From assembly GCA_017430835.1 (NCBI GenBank), contig JAFRMD010000120.1, forward strand, positions 1 through 64,000: 64,000 nt of DNA. Reading direction: 5' to 3'. A program made the translations under genes and the position numbers. This DNA is from Methanosphaera sp. (GTDB lineage Archaea > Methanobacteriota > Methanobacteria > Methanobacteriales > Methanobacteriaceae). The notes below the pieces were generated by a model, which was given only the letters and a program-made list of their open reading frames with translations, ran no database searches and was not told the DNA's origin. Shown here piece after piece: positions 15,533 through 24,094 of the stretch (positions are counted from its first letter, which is position 1; the number at the start of each line of letters is the position of its first letter).

Positions 15533-15781
15533 TCACCCTCTCCTTTCTTTCAGTGAATAATAACTCTCACTACTTACACGTTTAACTACTAATTTTACAC
15601 CATCTTCCATATCAGAGTTGCACCATAAATCAAAATCAGTTATATGGTAATATTCACGATCTAAACCATGATGTTTACACTTAAACCAAATTGGATTCCT
15701 ATGAAATTTCATTGGATGATTATTCAATAAATACTCCCCACAGGTTTTATCACTAGTTAAACATAAGCATCTGCATTTCAC
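15533..15781 (-). CDS. cysteine-rich protein, 82 aa
   Basis: MKCRCLCLTSDKTCGEYLL...WFKCKHHGLDREYYH...LWCNSD: six Cys and several His, suggesting one or two zinc sites. ATGA overlap with the AP2-like gene upstream. No family recognised. Confidence 0.75.
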   Translation of the reverse strand: MKCRCLCLTSDKTCGEYLLNNHPMKFHRNPIWFKCKHHGLDREYYHITDFDLWCNSDMEDGVKLVVKRVSSESYYSLKERRG

Positions 15782-15990
15782 ACGTTTATCCTCCGTGTTA
15801 TTGGTATTCCAAGGTCTTCTTTTATCCGCATCAATTCTTTTTTATCCCAGTTACATTTTTCTAATTCTTGTACTACTTTTTCTGCATCCTCCAATTGTTT
15901 ATATGTACCAAAACTTACTACTTTACCATTTATTTTTCTTCTTATACGGTAATTACCCCATATTTTATCATAAGAAATATACTTAACCAT
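15778..15990 (-). CDS. single AP2-like DNA-binding domain protein
   Basis: 70 aa: YISYDKIWGNYRIRRKING, then SFGTYKQLEDAEKVVQELEKCNW. A minimal version of the domain found twice in the 13209 gene, followed by a short basic tail ITRRINV. Likely a small DNA-binding regulator. Confidence 0.7.
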   Translation of the reverse strand: MVKYISYDKIWGNYRIRRKINGKVVSFGTYKQLEDAEKVVQELEKCNWDKKELMRIKEDLGIPITRRINV

Positions 15991-16261
15991 AATCTTTAAT
16001 TATTTTATTTTTTTTTATTATTCTGAATTTATCCGTTAATTTCAAATCCATACAACGATTATTAGGTAAAACTAACCTTAAAATCATATCATTAACTATG
16101 AAACTAGCTTTTTCGATTTGTATTAGATTTAATTCAACACCATAATACTCTGATTGTATGATTATCTCCTGTGAGTATAATTCACTAGCTGAAGAATTAT
16201 TTAATGTATCTATTAATTTTTCAACTTGGTTAATAACCTCCTGATTAACCATTTTTACCAT
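15983..16261 (-). CDS. hypothetical protein, 92 aa
   Basis: Starts MVKMVNQEVINQVEKLIDTL with GGGAGG directly upstream, which fixes the first ATG. Beta-rich C-terminal half ending KKNKIIKDYG. The leader contains a variant of the recurring CCAAAAAGAAA motif near 16305-16316. Confidence 0.75.
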   Translation of the reverse strand: MVKMVNQEVINQVEKLIDTLNNSSASELYSQEIIIQSEYYGVELNLIQIEKASFIVNDMILRLVLPNNRCMDLKLTDKFRIIKKNKIIKDYG

Positions 16262-16334
16262 TGTCCTCCCTCGAATAATATCATATTTTTTTGTGTGCGA
16301 AAATTTTCTTTTTGGATAAAAAAAATATAATAAT

Positions 16335-16679
16335 TTATTTTATTATTTCAAACAAATAAGTTACCAAACCAATTGATTTATTTCCCTCATAATCTTCATG
16401 GATTTCACGAGTAACACCCTCAAAAGTAACCTTATACTTTTCACAGAATCTATCCACAAATTCATCACTGAATTCTTTAGGATTATATAAATGAAACACA
16501 ATATATTTCCCACTATCATTCAAGAAAACATCAAAAGTTACATTATAATCATCATAGAAACCATGTGTAAACTCTTCGATTTCATCGGTTAAATCATGTT
16601 TATATAGGAAACTATTAATTTCAGATTCACGATACATCCTTAATAACTCAGCACCAGAGTAATCTTTATTAAGCCTCAT
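16335..16679 (-). CDS. hypothetical protein, 114 aa
   Basis: I start it at MRLNKDYSGAELLRMYRESEI because GAGAGGTG lies about 10 nt upstream; a longer frame to 16781 would overlap the next gene by 79 nt. Alpha/beta with a Tyr/Phe-rich centre (FTHGFYDDYNVTFDVFL). No family recognised. Confidence 0.75.
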   Translation of the reverse strand: MRLNKDYSGAELLRMYRESEINSFLYKHDLTDEIEEFTHGFYDDYNVTFDVFLNDSGKYIVFHLYNPKEFSDEFVDRFCEKYKVTFEGVTREIHEDYEGNKSIGLVTYLFEIIK

Positions 16680-16702
16680 AAAAAATAAACACCTCTCATT
16701 TA

Positions 16703-17095
16703 TTATATTAGTTTTGATTGGAAACCCTTTTGATTTAACAAATCTATTTCTTCCTGAGTCCAATCTAAACGTGTATCCCAAGTATCCTTATTTTCAACAG
16801 TGTAACATGGATACTCCGCACCAGTATCCTCATTTATCAATGTTGGTATTGCCCATGTACTGTTTAAATAAGCATCATGATCTGTTACTGCTTTACCATC
16901 ACGTAGACAGTAATCATTAGTAGCAGACCAGTCACCATCTAAACCCCAACGAGCATTACGAATATTATTCTCACGAATAATTTTAACTGCTTTAGAGAAA
17001 TCAAAACAATTAATAGTCTTAGATTTTTTCTGCTCCTCAACAAATACTACTAACTCATTAGGCTCCATATTCAAGGTTTTATTACTCTCAACCAT
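16703..17095 (-). CDS. hypothetical protein, 130 aa
   Basis: Contains FDFSKAVKIIRENNIRNARWGLDGDWS and AYLNSTWAIPTLI. The 'FsxAxxxI......R..W' opening is faintly like DUF2829 (Tad2-type) proteins, but the rest does not support it. Separated from the DUF5662-like gene by 4 nt. Confidence 0.75.
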   Translation of the reverse strand: MVESNKTLNMEPNELVVFVEEQKKSKTINCFDFSKAVKIIRENNIRNARWGLDGDWSATNDYCLRDGKAVTDHDAYLNSTWAIPTLINEDTGAEYPCYTVENKDTWDTRLDWTQEEIDLLNQKGFQSKLI

Positions 17096-17099
17096 ACTT

Positions 17100-17573
17100 T
17101 TACTCCTCGTATAATTCCACGTTTTCTTTAACTAATTTAACCGTATTCCAGTAAGCATTATTAAGTACTTTTTGAGGAATTACTAGAAAATCATCATTAA
17201 CAGAGCCACTACGAGTTTTACCAGCAACCACGCAATCAGATATAAGTTCAAGTAAATCAAATAAATTAACATCCTCCGGTACACGAGCATTTATATGATG
17301 TCTTTCTTTTGTGGTGTGGATTTTATACCAATTTCTCTGTTTGAAATCAGGTGTATCCTCACGTTCTAATGTATCCTTTGCGAATTCATCAAAATATTCA
17401 AGTTTACTCCAATCATGTTCATCAGCACGCTTAGCTAATTCATAACCCATAGCCCTTAACACACTACCAACATCATAAATATGTTGTTCTGTATCTTCAC
17501 GTAATTGTTTTTTAGTCTCATATCCTTTTTCAGGATCATTTGTCCTAGTAACATATACTGGCCACAAACCCAT
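17100..17573 (-). CDS. DUF5662-like protein (copy 1)
   Basis: 157 aa. Motifs EQHIYDVGSVL, EHDWSKLEYFDEF, WYKIHTTKERHH and NLFDLLELISDCVVAGKTRSG match the DUF5662 layout, which has an HD-domain-like arrangement of His and Asp residues for metal binding. The paralogue is at 29458-29949. Such proteins occur in many phages; biochemical role unknown to me. Confidence 0.75.
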   Translation of the reverse strand: MGLWPVYVTRTNDPEKGYETKKQLREDTEQHIYDVGSVLRAMGYELAKRADEHDWSKLEYFDEFAKDTLEREDTPDFKQRNWYKIHTTKERHHINARVPEDVNLFDLLELISDCVVAGKTRSGSVNDDFLVIPQKVLNNAYWNTVKLVKENVELYEE

Positions 17574-17592
17574 AAAAATCTAATCCTCCATA

Positions 17593-17964
17593 TTAAGTAG
17601 AATAATAATAAACACCTACACTTGCATTATTTTCATTTAATGCTTTAACACTAAAACCACCCATTTCCCCTGTACTTGTAAGGATGTTAAATACTACTTT
17701 AATTACATCCGTTGTTACTTGTACGGTGATTTTAATACGTGGTTTATCTTTTAATAAATCATCAGGGGTTACTTTTAAAACTTTACTTGCATCTAATAAT
17801 TCAAAAGCAACCACTTCCTTAACTTCACATATATCAATATTGAATATTGGATTTACAGGTATAGTATAATCATAAATATATGGTAGGTTGATTTTACAAT
17901 ATAATGCATCAACCTCCGGACTATACCTGTACATTAAATTACTGAAATTTAAAATAGAAACCAT
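17593..17964 (-). CDS. DUF2283-like protein
   Basis: 123 aa: YRYSPEVDALYCKINLP near the N-terminus and VVAFELLDASKVLKVTPDDLL in the middle match the DUF2283 pattern (YDxxxDALYIxL ... GiEiLdAS). The C-terminal 40 residues (VVFNILTSTGEMGGFSVKAL) are extra. Confidence 0.75.
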   Translation of the reverse strand: MVSILNFSNLMYRYSPEVDALYCKINLPYIYDYTIPVNPIFNIDICEVKEVVAFELLDASKVLKVTPDDLLKDKPRIKITVQVTTDVIKVVFNILTSTGEMGGFSVKALNENNASVGVYYYST

Positions 17965-17991
17965 ATAATCAATTAATAAGAATGTGTTCTT

Positions 17992-18726
17992 TTATTCATC
18001 TTGTTCGATTCTAGGTGCGAGCAAAAAGCCTAAGCATCCATCATTACTTGCTAAATTGAAGTTAATTGTTACTGGTTTGTCATTTCCTAAGCTTATAGTA
18101 ACATATTTACTGAATTTACTTGCTTTGAAAATCTCTTTTAACTTATCAATACTGAAACATGATTTAACAACTTCAGTAATGTTTTCACCATGCAAATATT
18201 TTATATCTGCACTTCCAAATTCACCATCACTTGTAACAATGAAATAGTTTTCATCAAATAGGAAATTTAATCTGTCTGCAAATAAATCCATATCAGTAAT
18301 ACAATCCCTTACTAGATTAGATGGTACTTCAATACTTGAATTATATTCTAATACTGGTGGTTGTGGTGGCTCATAATCAATATCAATTAACCTAATTTTG
18401 AATTTTCTTTCAGCATCACCTTTTAAACCAACGATAAGATTACCTTCATCTAATGTTAATGTTAAAATATCAGTGTTCTTCATTCTTTTTAACACTTTCA
18501 TGAACTCATCAGTATCTAAAGTAATTCTTTCAGGTTCACTGCATTCAAATTCATCAAATACTGTAGGTTTCAAATCTAATGTTACAAATGATATATGTGA
18601 CCTATCCATTGCAGTTACACGGAATCCATCACTATCAACGATACATATAATCTCATCCACAATAGCAGTAATACTTTCAAAAGCATCTTTAAAAATACTA
18701 TTGTCACTTAATTCTATTCTAAAAAT
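17992..18726 (-). CDS. pcn: PCNA sliding clamp with apparent ATT start
   Basis: 244 aa, typical for archaeal PCNA, which tethers polymerase and other enzymes to DNA as a trimer. Segments FKDAFESITAIVDEIICIVDSDGFRVTAMDRSHISFVTLDL and the C-terminal PVTINFNLASNDGCLGFLLAPRIEQDE are characteristic, ending just past the usual '..yllAPri' segment. No ATG fits: the first in-frame GTG (18660) would delete the first beta strand. Reading upstream gives IFRIELSDNSIFKDAFESI, aligned with the usual MFRxEL start, with ATT at 18724-18726 in place of ATG and GAGGTGA six nt before it. An in-frame TGA lies at 18733-18735. The leader has the AAAACCCAAAAAGAAA motif at 18757-18772. Confidence 0.93.
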   Translation of the reverse strand: MFRIELSDNSIFKDAFESITAIVDEIICIVDSDGFRVTAMDRSHISFVTLDLKPTVFDEFECSEPERITLDTDEFMKVLKRMKNTDILTLTLDEGNLIVGLKGDAERKFKIRLIDIDYEPPQPPVLEYNSSIEVPSNLVRDCITDMDLFADRLNFLFDENYFIVTSDGEFGSADIKYLHGENITEVVKSCFSIDKLKEIFKASKFSKYVTISLGNDKPVTINFNLASNDGCLGFLLAPRIEQDE

Positions 18727-18794
18727 AATAAATCACCTCATCTTACTCGATAAAATTTTTCTTTTTGGGTTTTAATAAAAAAATTTTTTATTTT

Positions 18795-19391
18795 TTATAT
18801 TTTTCTTCTACCTCTTTTCAAGGGCAGATTATGTTTTTCACGAACAATACCTGCTAAATAATTATACTGATAAAAACTAATACCTAAATTGGATGTAATT
18901 TCTTTTCTAGTACAATTATTTAAGTATAATTCTTCAAAATCATCATACACATTCATTGCACGTTCAAAACTTGGAATACAACGACTATTAGCATACTTAT
19001 TTTTCAAATTAACTGCTAACTCATCATCCCAATTATTCTCAACTAATTTGTCACGAACAAAACGTGCAGTTTCAATTGAATCATATGATCCATAACTTTT
19101 ACGATGACCATCCTCAAAAGTTTTATAAATCACATAAGCACTTTTAGTATAAGCAATATATTTATCCTTATTTTCAACAATATTACCATAACCACATTTT
19201 GATGGTTTCATTGTTAAACCAGTATCCGTTAATACTCTATTTTTCAAGTCACGATACTGTGAAGGTGATAAATCATATTTCTCCTTAATCACACTAACTT
19301 TTACCTCTGGATTTATGAAATCTTTTTTAAATTCCTCGTAAATATTATTCATATTATCATATGATTCTTCAATAATACGGAAACTCACCAT
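18795..19391 (-). CDS. HTH/AP2-like DNA-binding protein
   Basis: About 198 aa from the ATG at 19391; a GTG at 19430 would add 13 residues. Three parts: an N-terminal helical 'IYEEFKKDFINPEVKVSVIKEKYDLSPSQYRDLKNRV' HTH-like unit, an AP2-like domain (YIAYTKSAYVIYKTFEDGHRKSYGSY...LVENNW), and a second HTH-like unit (FEELYLNNCTRKEITSNLGISFYQYNYL). The protein at 30810 has the same architecture. Probable transcription regulator directly ahead of the PCNA gene. Confidence 0.75.
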   Translation of the reverse strand: MVSFRIIEESYDNMNNIYEEFKKDFINPEVKVSVIKEKYDLSPSQYRDLKNRVLTDTGLTMKPSKCGYGNIVENKDKYIAYTKSAYVIYKTFEDGHRKSYGSYDSIETARFVRDKLVENNWDDELAVNLKNKYANSRCIPSFERAMNVYDDFEELYLNNCTRKEITSNLGISFYQYNYLAGIVREKHNLPLKRGRRKI

Positions 19392-19426
19392 AACACTAAA
19401 AAATCCATTATTCTTTTTTTTACACC

Positions 19427-19954
19427 TCACATAAACATTACTAACAATATAATAACCGTTACAATAATCAAATAAACAAATAATAACTTCTGCATCAGAT
19501 TATTATCTTTTAATTCTTTTTCAACAAATTCGTCCTGCAGTTCTAAGGATTCATAAATCTTATCTAATATGTTTCTACCATCATCACTACGGATAGTTTC
19601 AATTATATCTCCACGGACAGTATCATCTAATTCTTTATTCAAATGCAAATGCAATTCCATTAACTCATTATCCTGCAATTTACTTGAATTCCTTAACTGA
19701 TTCAATAAAAAATTCATATCTAAACGACCCTGACTGAATTTCCAATCATACTCATTATCCAATGGAGTATCCAAATAAGGTGAAACACAAACAGTCTTCC
19801 AACTATCACTATTATCTTCATCAATTACACAAGCTTGCAAGGCATAATAACCAGCACTATACCTTACCACACGGAATACACCAGTATGCTCACCTAAATC
19901 ATAGACTTTACTAGTTACAACAAAATCCTCTTCATCAAAACTAATATCAATCAT
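19427..19954 (-). CDS. tail-anchored membrane protein, 175 aa
   Basis: Soluble N-terminal 150 residues (MIDISFDEEDFVVTSKVYDLGEHTGVFRVVRY...) and one C-terminal transmembrane helix LLFVYLIIVTVIILLVMFM, so it is probably tail-anchored. Overlaps neighbours by a few nt. No family recognised. Confidence 0.75.
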   Translation of the reverse strand: MIDISFDEEDFVVTSKVYDLGEHTGVFRVVRYSAGYYALQACVIDEDNSDSWKTVCVSPYLDTPLDNEYDWKFSQGRLDMNFLLNQLRNSSKLQDNELMELHLHLNKELDDTVRGDIIETIRSDDGRNILDKIYESLELQDEFVEKELKDNNLMQKLLFVYLIIVTVIILLVMFM

Positions 19955-20174
19955 ACTTCAAACCATTTATCTTATCATACTGAATAATTAAATAAGGTTC
20001 GTCTTCACCTTTATGTTTAAACTCTAAGAACTTATTATTAACTAACATAACTGTTGAATTCTCAATACCATCTAAAACAATGTAATCTAATACTAAAGCA
20101 ACAGTTTTACCTTTTTTTAAAGCATTATCTAATTCTGTTATTAAATAATCCTCTGAATGAATACGATAAACCAT
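19947..20174 (-). CDS. hypothetical protein, 75 aa
   Basis: Beta-rich small protein (MVYRIHSEDYLITELDNALKKGKTVALVLDYIVLDGIENSTVMLVNNKFLEF). Overlaps the tail-anchored gene by 8 nt. No family recognised. Confidence 0.7.
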   Translation of the reverse strand: MVYRIHSEDYLITELDNALKKGKTVALVLDYIVLDGIENSTVMLVNNKFLEFKHKGEDEPYLIIQYDKINGLKYD

Positions 20175-20184
20175 AATCCTTATT

Positions 20185-20550
20185 TTATCCTAAATCAAAG
20201 TAGGTTTCCTTACCTTCACCATCATCATCATTAATAGTGTATCTGCCGTAACCAAGGTTCTGCTTATTCACCTCATCCGGAAGTAAATCTTGGAAGATAT
20301 ATTCATCTTCACAGTGTCTTTTGAATTTTAATTGTACAGCTCCATCACCATCACAGAAAATAGTTAACTGCCTACTAGCTCCAACTGCACCTAATCCCTG
20401 CATATAAGTAAATACTTCTTCAAGCATATTCAATTGCCCTTCATTACGAGCAGTTATTTTATAATACCTACTAACACCATCATCATGCATTTTTGTTGCA
20501 TTTTGATATTCTGGTGAATCCTCATTAGTTTCAATTCTTTCAGTTTTCAT
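20185..20550 (-). CDS. hypothetical protein, 121 aa
   Basis: SRYYKITARNEGQLNMLEEVFTYMQGLGAVGASRQLTIFCDGDGAVQLKF: a compact alpha/beta core that looks well conserved in style, but I cannot name the family. First gene after the promoter near 20625, with the leader motif AAACCCAAAAGAAT at 20588-20601. Confidence 0.75.
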   Translation of the reverse strand: MKTERIETNEDSPEYQNATKMHDDGVSRYYKITARNEGQLNMLEEVFTYMQGLGAVGASRQLTIFCDGDGAVQLKFKRHCEDEYIFQDLLPDEVNKQNLGYGRYTINDDDGEGKETYFDLG

Positions 20551-20587
20551 AAAATACTTAATTGTCCTCCTCTAAAAAAAAATATAA

Positions 20588-20635
20588 TTCTTTTGGGTTT
20601 ATTTAATATGTTTATATTATTATATTTATATATTT
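20588..20635 (-). promoter_or_regulatory. candidate promoter with leader motif
   Basis: TATA-like AATATATAAATA on the minus strand at 20623-20634, followed by AAACCCAAAAGAAT at 20588-20601 and GAGGAGGA shortly before the start at 20550. The AT-rich context lowers certainty for the box itself. Confidence 0.5.
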
Positions 20636-20679
20636 AATGGATTATAATTTAAAAAATTATACTAAAAAAGATAAATTTT

Positions 20680-20916
20680 TTATAGTTTTAGTTTATTCTC
20701 CAAAGTTGATTTTGTAAACATTATCCATAATTCACCACCATGAGACTCATAAAAAAAACTACAATCAACAATACTTTGAACCCATTTAGTTATCATATCC
20801 ATTTCATCATCCATAACCTTTAATTTAAAAACAGGTTCATCATATTCCCACCTATTTTTACTAGCAGGACATCTATGATTAAGAATTCTTAAATAATATT
20901 CTTCTGTTGTAACCAT
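20680..20916 (-). CDS. hypothetical protein, 78 aa
   Basis: MVTTEEYYLRILNHRCPASKNRWEYDEPVFKLKVMDDEMDMITKWVQSIV. ATG at 20916 chosen over a TTG two codons upstream because GAGG is placed 10 nt before it. No family recognised. Confidence 0.7.
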   Translation of the reverse strand: MVTTEEYYLRILNHRCPASKNRWEYDEPVFKLKVMDDEMDMITKWVQSIVDCSFFYESHGGELWIMFTKSTLENKLKL

Positions 20917-20918
20917 AA

Positions 20919-21233
20919 TCAAAAAACCTCATTATCCCTTATGCTCCTACGAGTATCTATCAGTGAAGGAGTATATGGTTCAATTAATTCCACCAAGGCC
21001 ATCTCTTGGATATTGTCTACCCTAAACAGAAATGTATTTCCTAAGTTTACTTTTAAAGTAATGAATTCTTTATAGAACTTAATAGTATGGACATCAGCAC
21101 AATAAAAAGACCTGATTTCATCATCATATTTAATTTTAATTAAATATTGGTTTTGATTTTTATCCATACCATTAATTAAAACATCATAAAAAGCTTGATT
21201 TTCTTTTAAATCTTCTTTTTTATCCAATATCAT
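20919..21233 (-). CDS. hypothetical protein, 104 aa
   Basis: Beta-rich (YLIKIKYDDEIRSFYCADVHTIKFYKEFITLKVNLGNTFLFRVDNI). ATGA overlap with the upstream gene. No family recognised. Confidence 0.75.
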   Translation of the reverse strand: MILDKKEDLKENQAFYDVLINGMDKNQNQYLIKIKYDDEIRSFYCADVHTIKFYKEFITLKVNLGNTFLFRVDNIQEMALVELIEPYTPSLIDTRRSIRDNEVF

Positions 21234-21700
21234 TCTTTTTTCACCAATTCACTATTTAACAAAGTTAAAATTACATCACTTAATAATTTATTTAATTGTT
21301 CATCACCTAATTGTATTTGAATAACATTCTCATCAGGAAATTTCTTAATTATCGATACAGGCTCTTGTTGTTGATTCAAATCACCAAGACCATCTAGTGT
21401 TTTTGTTAACTCAGTATGTTCCACAATATACTTTTCAAAGTACAACCCACCATCTAGACGAGAGTTATTTTGCACATCAATTTTATCATGATTGGGACTG
21501 CATTGATTTTCCCAAAATGGTGGCATATCTGAACTATCTAGATATTTTTCAAGGAACTCATCATCCTCCGATTTATTATCATGCTCTCTAGGAGGTTTAC
21601 TCATAGCCTCAGCCAATGTAATATAATCAGTATAAGGATAAGAATATTTACTCATGGCCTCCTCCAAAATTCTTTTTTCCACCAAATCACAATCCTCCAT
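21230..21700 (-). CDS. hypothetical acidic protein, 156 aa
   Basis: Acidic and probably partly disordered N-terminal half (EDDEFLEKYLDSSDMPPFWENQCSPNHD), ordered C-terminus NVIQIQLGDEQLNKLLSDVILTLLNSELVKKE. Overlaps the DUF3310 gene by 14 nt. Confidence 0.7.
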   Translation of the reverse strand: MEDCDLVEKRILEEAMSKYSYPYTDYITLAEAMSKPPREHDNKSEDDEFLEKYLDSSDMPPFWENQCSPNHDKIDVQNNSRLDGGLYFEKYIVEHTELTKTLDGLGDLNQQQEPVSIIKKFPDENVIQIQLGDEQLNKLLSDVILTLLNSELVKKE

Positions 21701-22235
21701 TTATCTTATTTATTAATCTACTATACCATGAGTCACTTGGTTCTCCACATAACCGCTCAGTATGTTTTAGATTAGAATCAGGTTCCGGTTTCTTTTCAAT
21801 ATTAGATTTTTGTGGTCTTAAAGCAGCTTTAGGAACACGACCATATTTAGACTTACATGTATCAAACCATACAAATTTTTCTAAATCTTCATCATTGAAA
21901 GTTAATACATTATCAGTATTATATAAATCTGCATCAGTTAAAGCCAATCCTTTCTTATAATCTTGAATCTTATTTTTAACTTCCTCTAATTTATCATCCA
22001 AATCACTTATATTATCGGTTTCATCTGCTTTTAATACTTTATGCAGATGATGTAAATAATCCATAGCTTTTACAATATCTAGTAATGGATCACTTGTTTT
22101 TTCACCAGCCCGAACAGTATATTTAATAATATTACCTTTACAAAAACCTACAACTTCTTCTTTACTGAGTAATCCTTTTTCAAATGCTTCTAATGGACTT
22201 AATCCATTTTTTGCATAATAATCTGGTTCAACCAT
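21687..22235 (-). CDS. DUF3310-like protein
   Basis: 182 aa. The first 65 residues, SPLEAFEKGLLSKEEVVGFCKGNIIKYTVRAG...LLDIVKAMDYLHHL, match DUF3310 (GFCxGNxIKYxxRxxxK...DLxKAxxYL), often called a nucleotide kinase-like phage protein although function is unproven. The C-terminal part is extra and ends SWYSRLINKINGGL. Confidence 0.85.
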   Translation of the reverse strand: MVEPDYYAKNGLSPLEAFEKGLLSKEEVVGFCKGNIIKYTVRAGEKTSDPLLDIVKAMDYLHHLHKVLKADETDNISDLDDKLEEVKNKIQDYKKGLALTDADLYNTDNVLTFNDEDLEKFVWFDTCKSKYGRVPKAALRPQKSNIEKKPEPDSNLKHTERLCGEPSDSWYSRLINKINGGL

Positions 22236-22308
22236 CCTTTAATACACTCCATTTATTATTTTTTAATACATTTCATCTGCCATTGAAAGTATAATTTTAT
22301 CCACAATT

Positions 22309-22569
22309 TCAACCTCCATTTAGTTTTTCTTGAAGATATTTTAATTCTTGTTCCTCGTTTTTGAAAAAACGGATATCCTCTAAATTGTCACATAAGTGTA
22401 GGTTTACATTTGCTTCTTTTTGTATGATATTAACTAAATCTTTTAAACCAACGAGGTTGAAACCTATATGTGATTTAACAATATCCTCATCATTACAATT
22501 ATAATATTTTTCTGATAATATTTCAGCTACATCATGAATACATACGCCTACAGCTCCACCATCACTCAT
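22309..22569 (-). CDS. hypothetical protein, 86 aa
   Basis: MSDGGAVGVCIHDVAEILSEKYYNCNDEDIVKSHIGFNLVGLKDLVNIIQ: small alpha/beta protein with two Cys and several His/Asp but no recognised motif. ATGA overlap with the upstream gene. Confidence 0.7.
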   Translation of the reverse strand: MSDGGAVGVCIHDVAEILSEKYYNCNDEDIVKSHIGFNLVGLKDLVNIIQKEANVNLHLCDNLEDIRFFKNEEQELKYLQEKLNGG

Positions 22570-23006
22570 ACTATATCAGCCCTTGATAAATACTCATCAA
22601 TCTTAGATTGTATTATTACTGGTTCTTGGTTAAATTCTTTCCTTGTTAATGAGTTTTTTTCAAAGTTCACATGATTAAAATAGAAACTATCCATTAAAGC
22701 CTCACGTACTTTACGTAATATTAACTTCTTGTCCTCACGAAGATTAGTTTGAAACGTTACTGTTACAGTATATTCATCATCATTCGTGAATAATAAGTTA
22801 CTATAATCTAATATTCCAAGTTCCTCATTGAAATCTATATAATCATAGACTTTTTCTTTCATTTCTTCAAATCTTTTTTTACGAATTAAATCAATTACGA
22901 AACCACAACAGTATTCAAGTAAACCTAATTCTTTACGAAACTGGCAGGTTTTACATTCTGGTGTATAATCGAATCTTATTAATTCACTCATATTCTTCTT
23001 CACCAT
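22566..23006 (-). CDS. hypothetical cysteine-containing protein, 146 aa
   Basis: I start it at MVKKNMSELIRFDYTPECKTCQFRKELGLLEYCC because GAGGAGG sits 9 nt upstream, at the cost of a 23-nt overlap with the next gene. CKTCQF...YCC suggests a zinc site, followed by a beta-rich region YTVTVTFQTNLREDKKLILRKVREAL. Confidence 0.75.
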   Translation of the reverse strand: MVKKNMSELIRFDYTPECKTCQFRKELGLLEYCCGFVIDLIRKKRFEEMKEKVYDYIDFNEELGILDYSNLLFTNDDEYTVTVTFQTNLREDKKLILRKVREALMDSFYFNHVNFEKNSLTRKEFNQEPVIIQSKIDEYLSRADIV

Positions 23007-23529
23007 TATTATTTGCCTCCTCAATTATTTCTTTTGGGTTAAAATTTAAATTATAATAATCTTTAACTGCAACAACTAACATGAACTCCCCATCACACAT
23101 TACTTTATACGGTGGGAACTTATTAGTCATTATACAATCCCTGAAATCAGCTCGTATCTCATTAACTAATTTCTTATTCATATGATCATAATTTTTAAAA
23201 TAAAAATTTAACCGGATATTATCAATGGTACCTGAAGTTTCCACACGTATAAGATTTTCTTTCAAGTAATCAGGTAATTCATTTAGTATTTCTTTTTTTA
23301 ATGAGCGTAAGGTAATATTTAATTCTAGCATTTGTGTGCATAAATCAGCACCTAAACCTAATATACTATCATCATTTCCAGTTACTTCTTCAATCCAACC
23401 ATAATTAGTTATATAATCAGCATAAATATCTGTATCATTACGTATATGGAATAAAGTATATAATTTATCCTTAGATTCATTGAAGAATTCTATTATTCTA
23501 TTTTTATAAGTATTAAGTTTATCATTCAT
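22984..23529 (-). CDS. hypothetical protein, 181 aa
   Basis: Helical N-terminus (NDKLNTYKNRIIEFFNESKDKLYTLFHIRND) and a C-terminal half LIRVETSGTIDNIRLNFYFKNYDHMNKKLVNEIRADFRDC resembling part of the 22566 protein (FQTNLREDKKLILRKVREALMDSFYF), so the pair may be diverged duplicates. Confidence 0.75.
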   Translation of the reverse strand: MNDKLNTYKNRIIEFFNESKDKLYTLFHIRNDTDIYADYITNYGWIEEVTGNDDSILGLGADLCTQMLELNITLRSLKKEILNELPDYLKENLIRVETSGTIDNIRLNFYFKNYDHMNKKLVNEIRADFRDCIMTNKFPPYKVMCDGEFMLVVAVKDYYNLNFNPKEIIEEANNNGEEEYE

Positions 23530-24080
23530 GGTAAAGCCTCTTCATCTTTTATAATCTTATTGTATAAGTCATAGTTAACAATATTCCATTCTAAACCCTC
23601 ACCTAGTATGCGTTCTCGAAGATTCTCTAATTTGCTACTGCAGAATGTTTTCTGATTAGTAGTAGTACAGTTTTTAGGGACAACATACATCCAATAGAAA
23701 CCTCTGCGTGCATGAATATCCTTGGATTTATAAACATACTTTACACCAGAATTTGAACGATTATTCTTATACTGTTTTTTAACTTCAGCATGCTTTTTTA
23801 ATAATACACGGTTTAAATCATAAGCATCAGTAGCAAACTTAATATCCGTAATAATCCATGGTAAACCTTTACCCTCAATTTTACGTCTTAACTTCTTCAA
23901 ATCATAACTGCTAATGATACGTATTTTAAATCCATCAAAATATTGATACTTCCATTGATAACCAGTTCTTACTTGACTGCATTTTGCAAGATGCACATTC
24001 AAAATACCCCATTTACTAGAGTTAACTGGTTTATTATTTTCTAATTCCGGAAAATAAGATACACTACTCCCATCAATCAT
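23526..24080 (-). CDS. tandem AP2-like DNA-binding protein, companion of HNH gene
   Basis: 184 aa with two copies of the domain that forms the C-terminus of the adjacent HNH enzyme: copy 1 GYQWKYQYFDGFKIRIISSYDLKKLRRKIEGKGLPWII (about 40-78), copy 2 GFYWMYVVPKNC...SSKLENLRERILGEGLEWNIVN (about 125-167). It has no HNH motif of its own. It may have arisen from an HNH gene that lost its nuclease domain, and could act as a DNA-binding factor. It starts 15 nt after the HNH stop. Confidence 0.75.
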   Translation of the reverse strand: MIDGSSVSYFPELENNKPVNSSKWGILNVHLAKCSQVRTGYQWKYQYFDGFKIRIISSYDLKKLRRKIEGKGLPWIITDIKFATDAYDLNRVLLKKHAEVKKQYKNNRSNSGVKYVYKSKDIHARRGFYWMYVVPKNCTTTNQKTFCSSKLENLRERILGEGLEWNIVNYDLYNKIIKDEEALP

Positions 24081-24094
24081 AAATAAATCTCCTA

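Noticed and set aside
16679..16781. Longer N-terminus for the 16335 gene
   Set aside because: It would overlap the upstream gene by 79 nt, while the internal ATG has a good ribosome binding site.
16703..17095. Tad2-like (DUF2829) anti-defence protein
   Set aside because: Only the first 20 residues of the domain pattern fit; the later conserved Trp/Asp segment is missing.
22236..22330. Mini-ORF MEVEIVDKIILSMADEMY between the 21687 and 22309 genes
   Set aside because: Only 18 codons; it may be a leader peptide but nothing else supports it.
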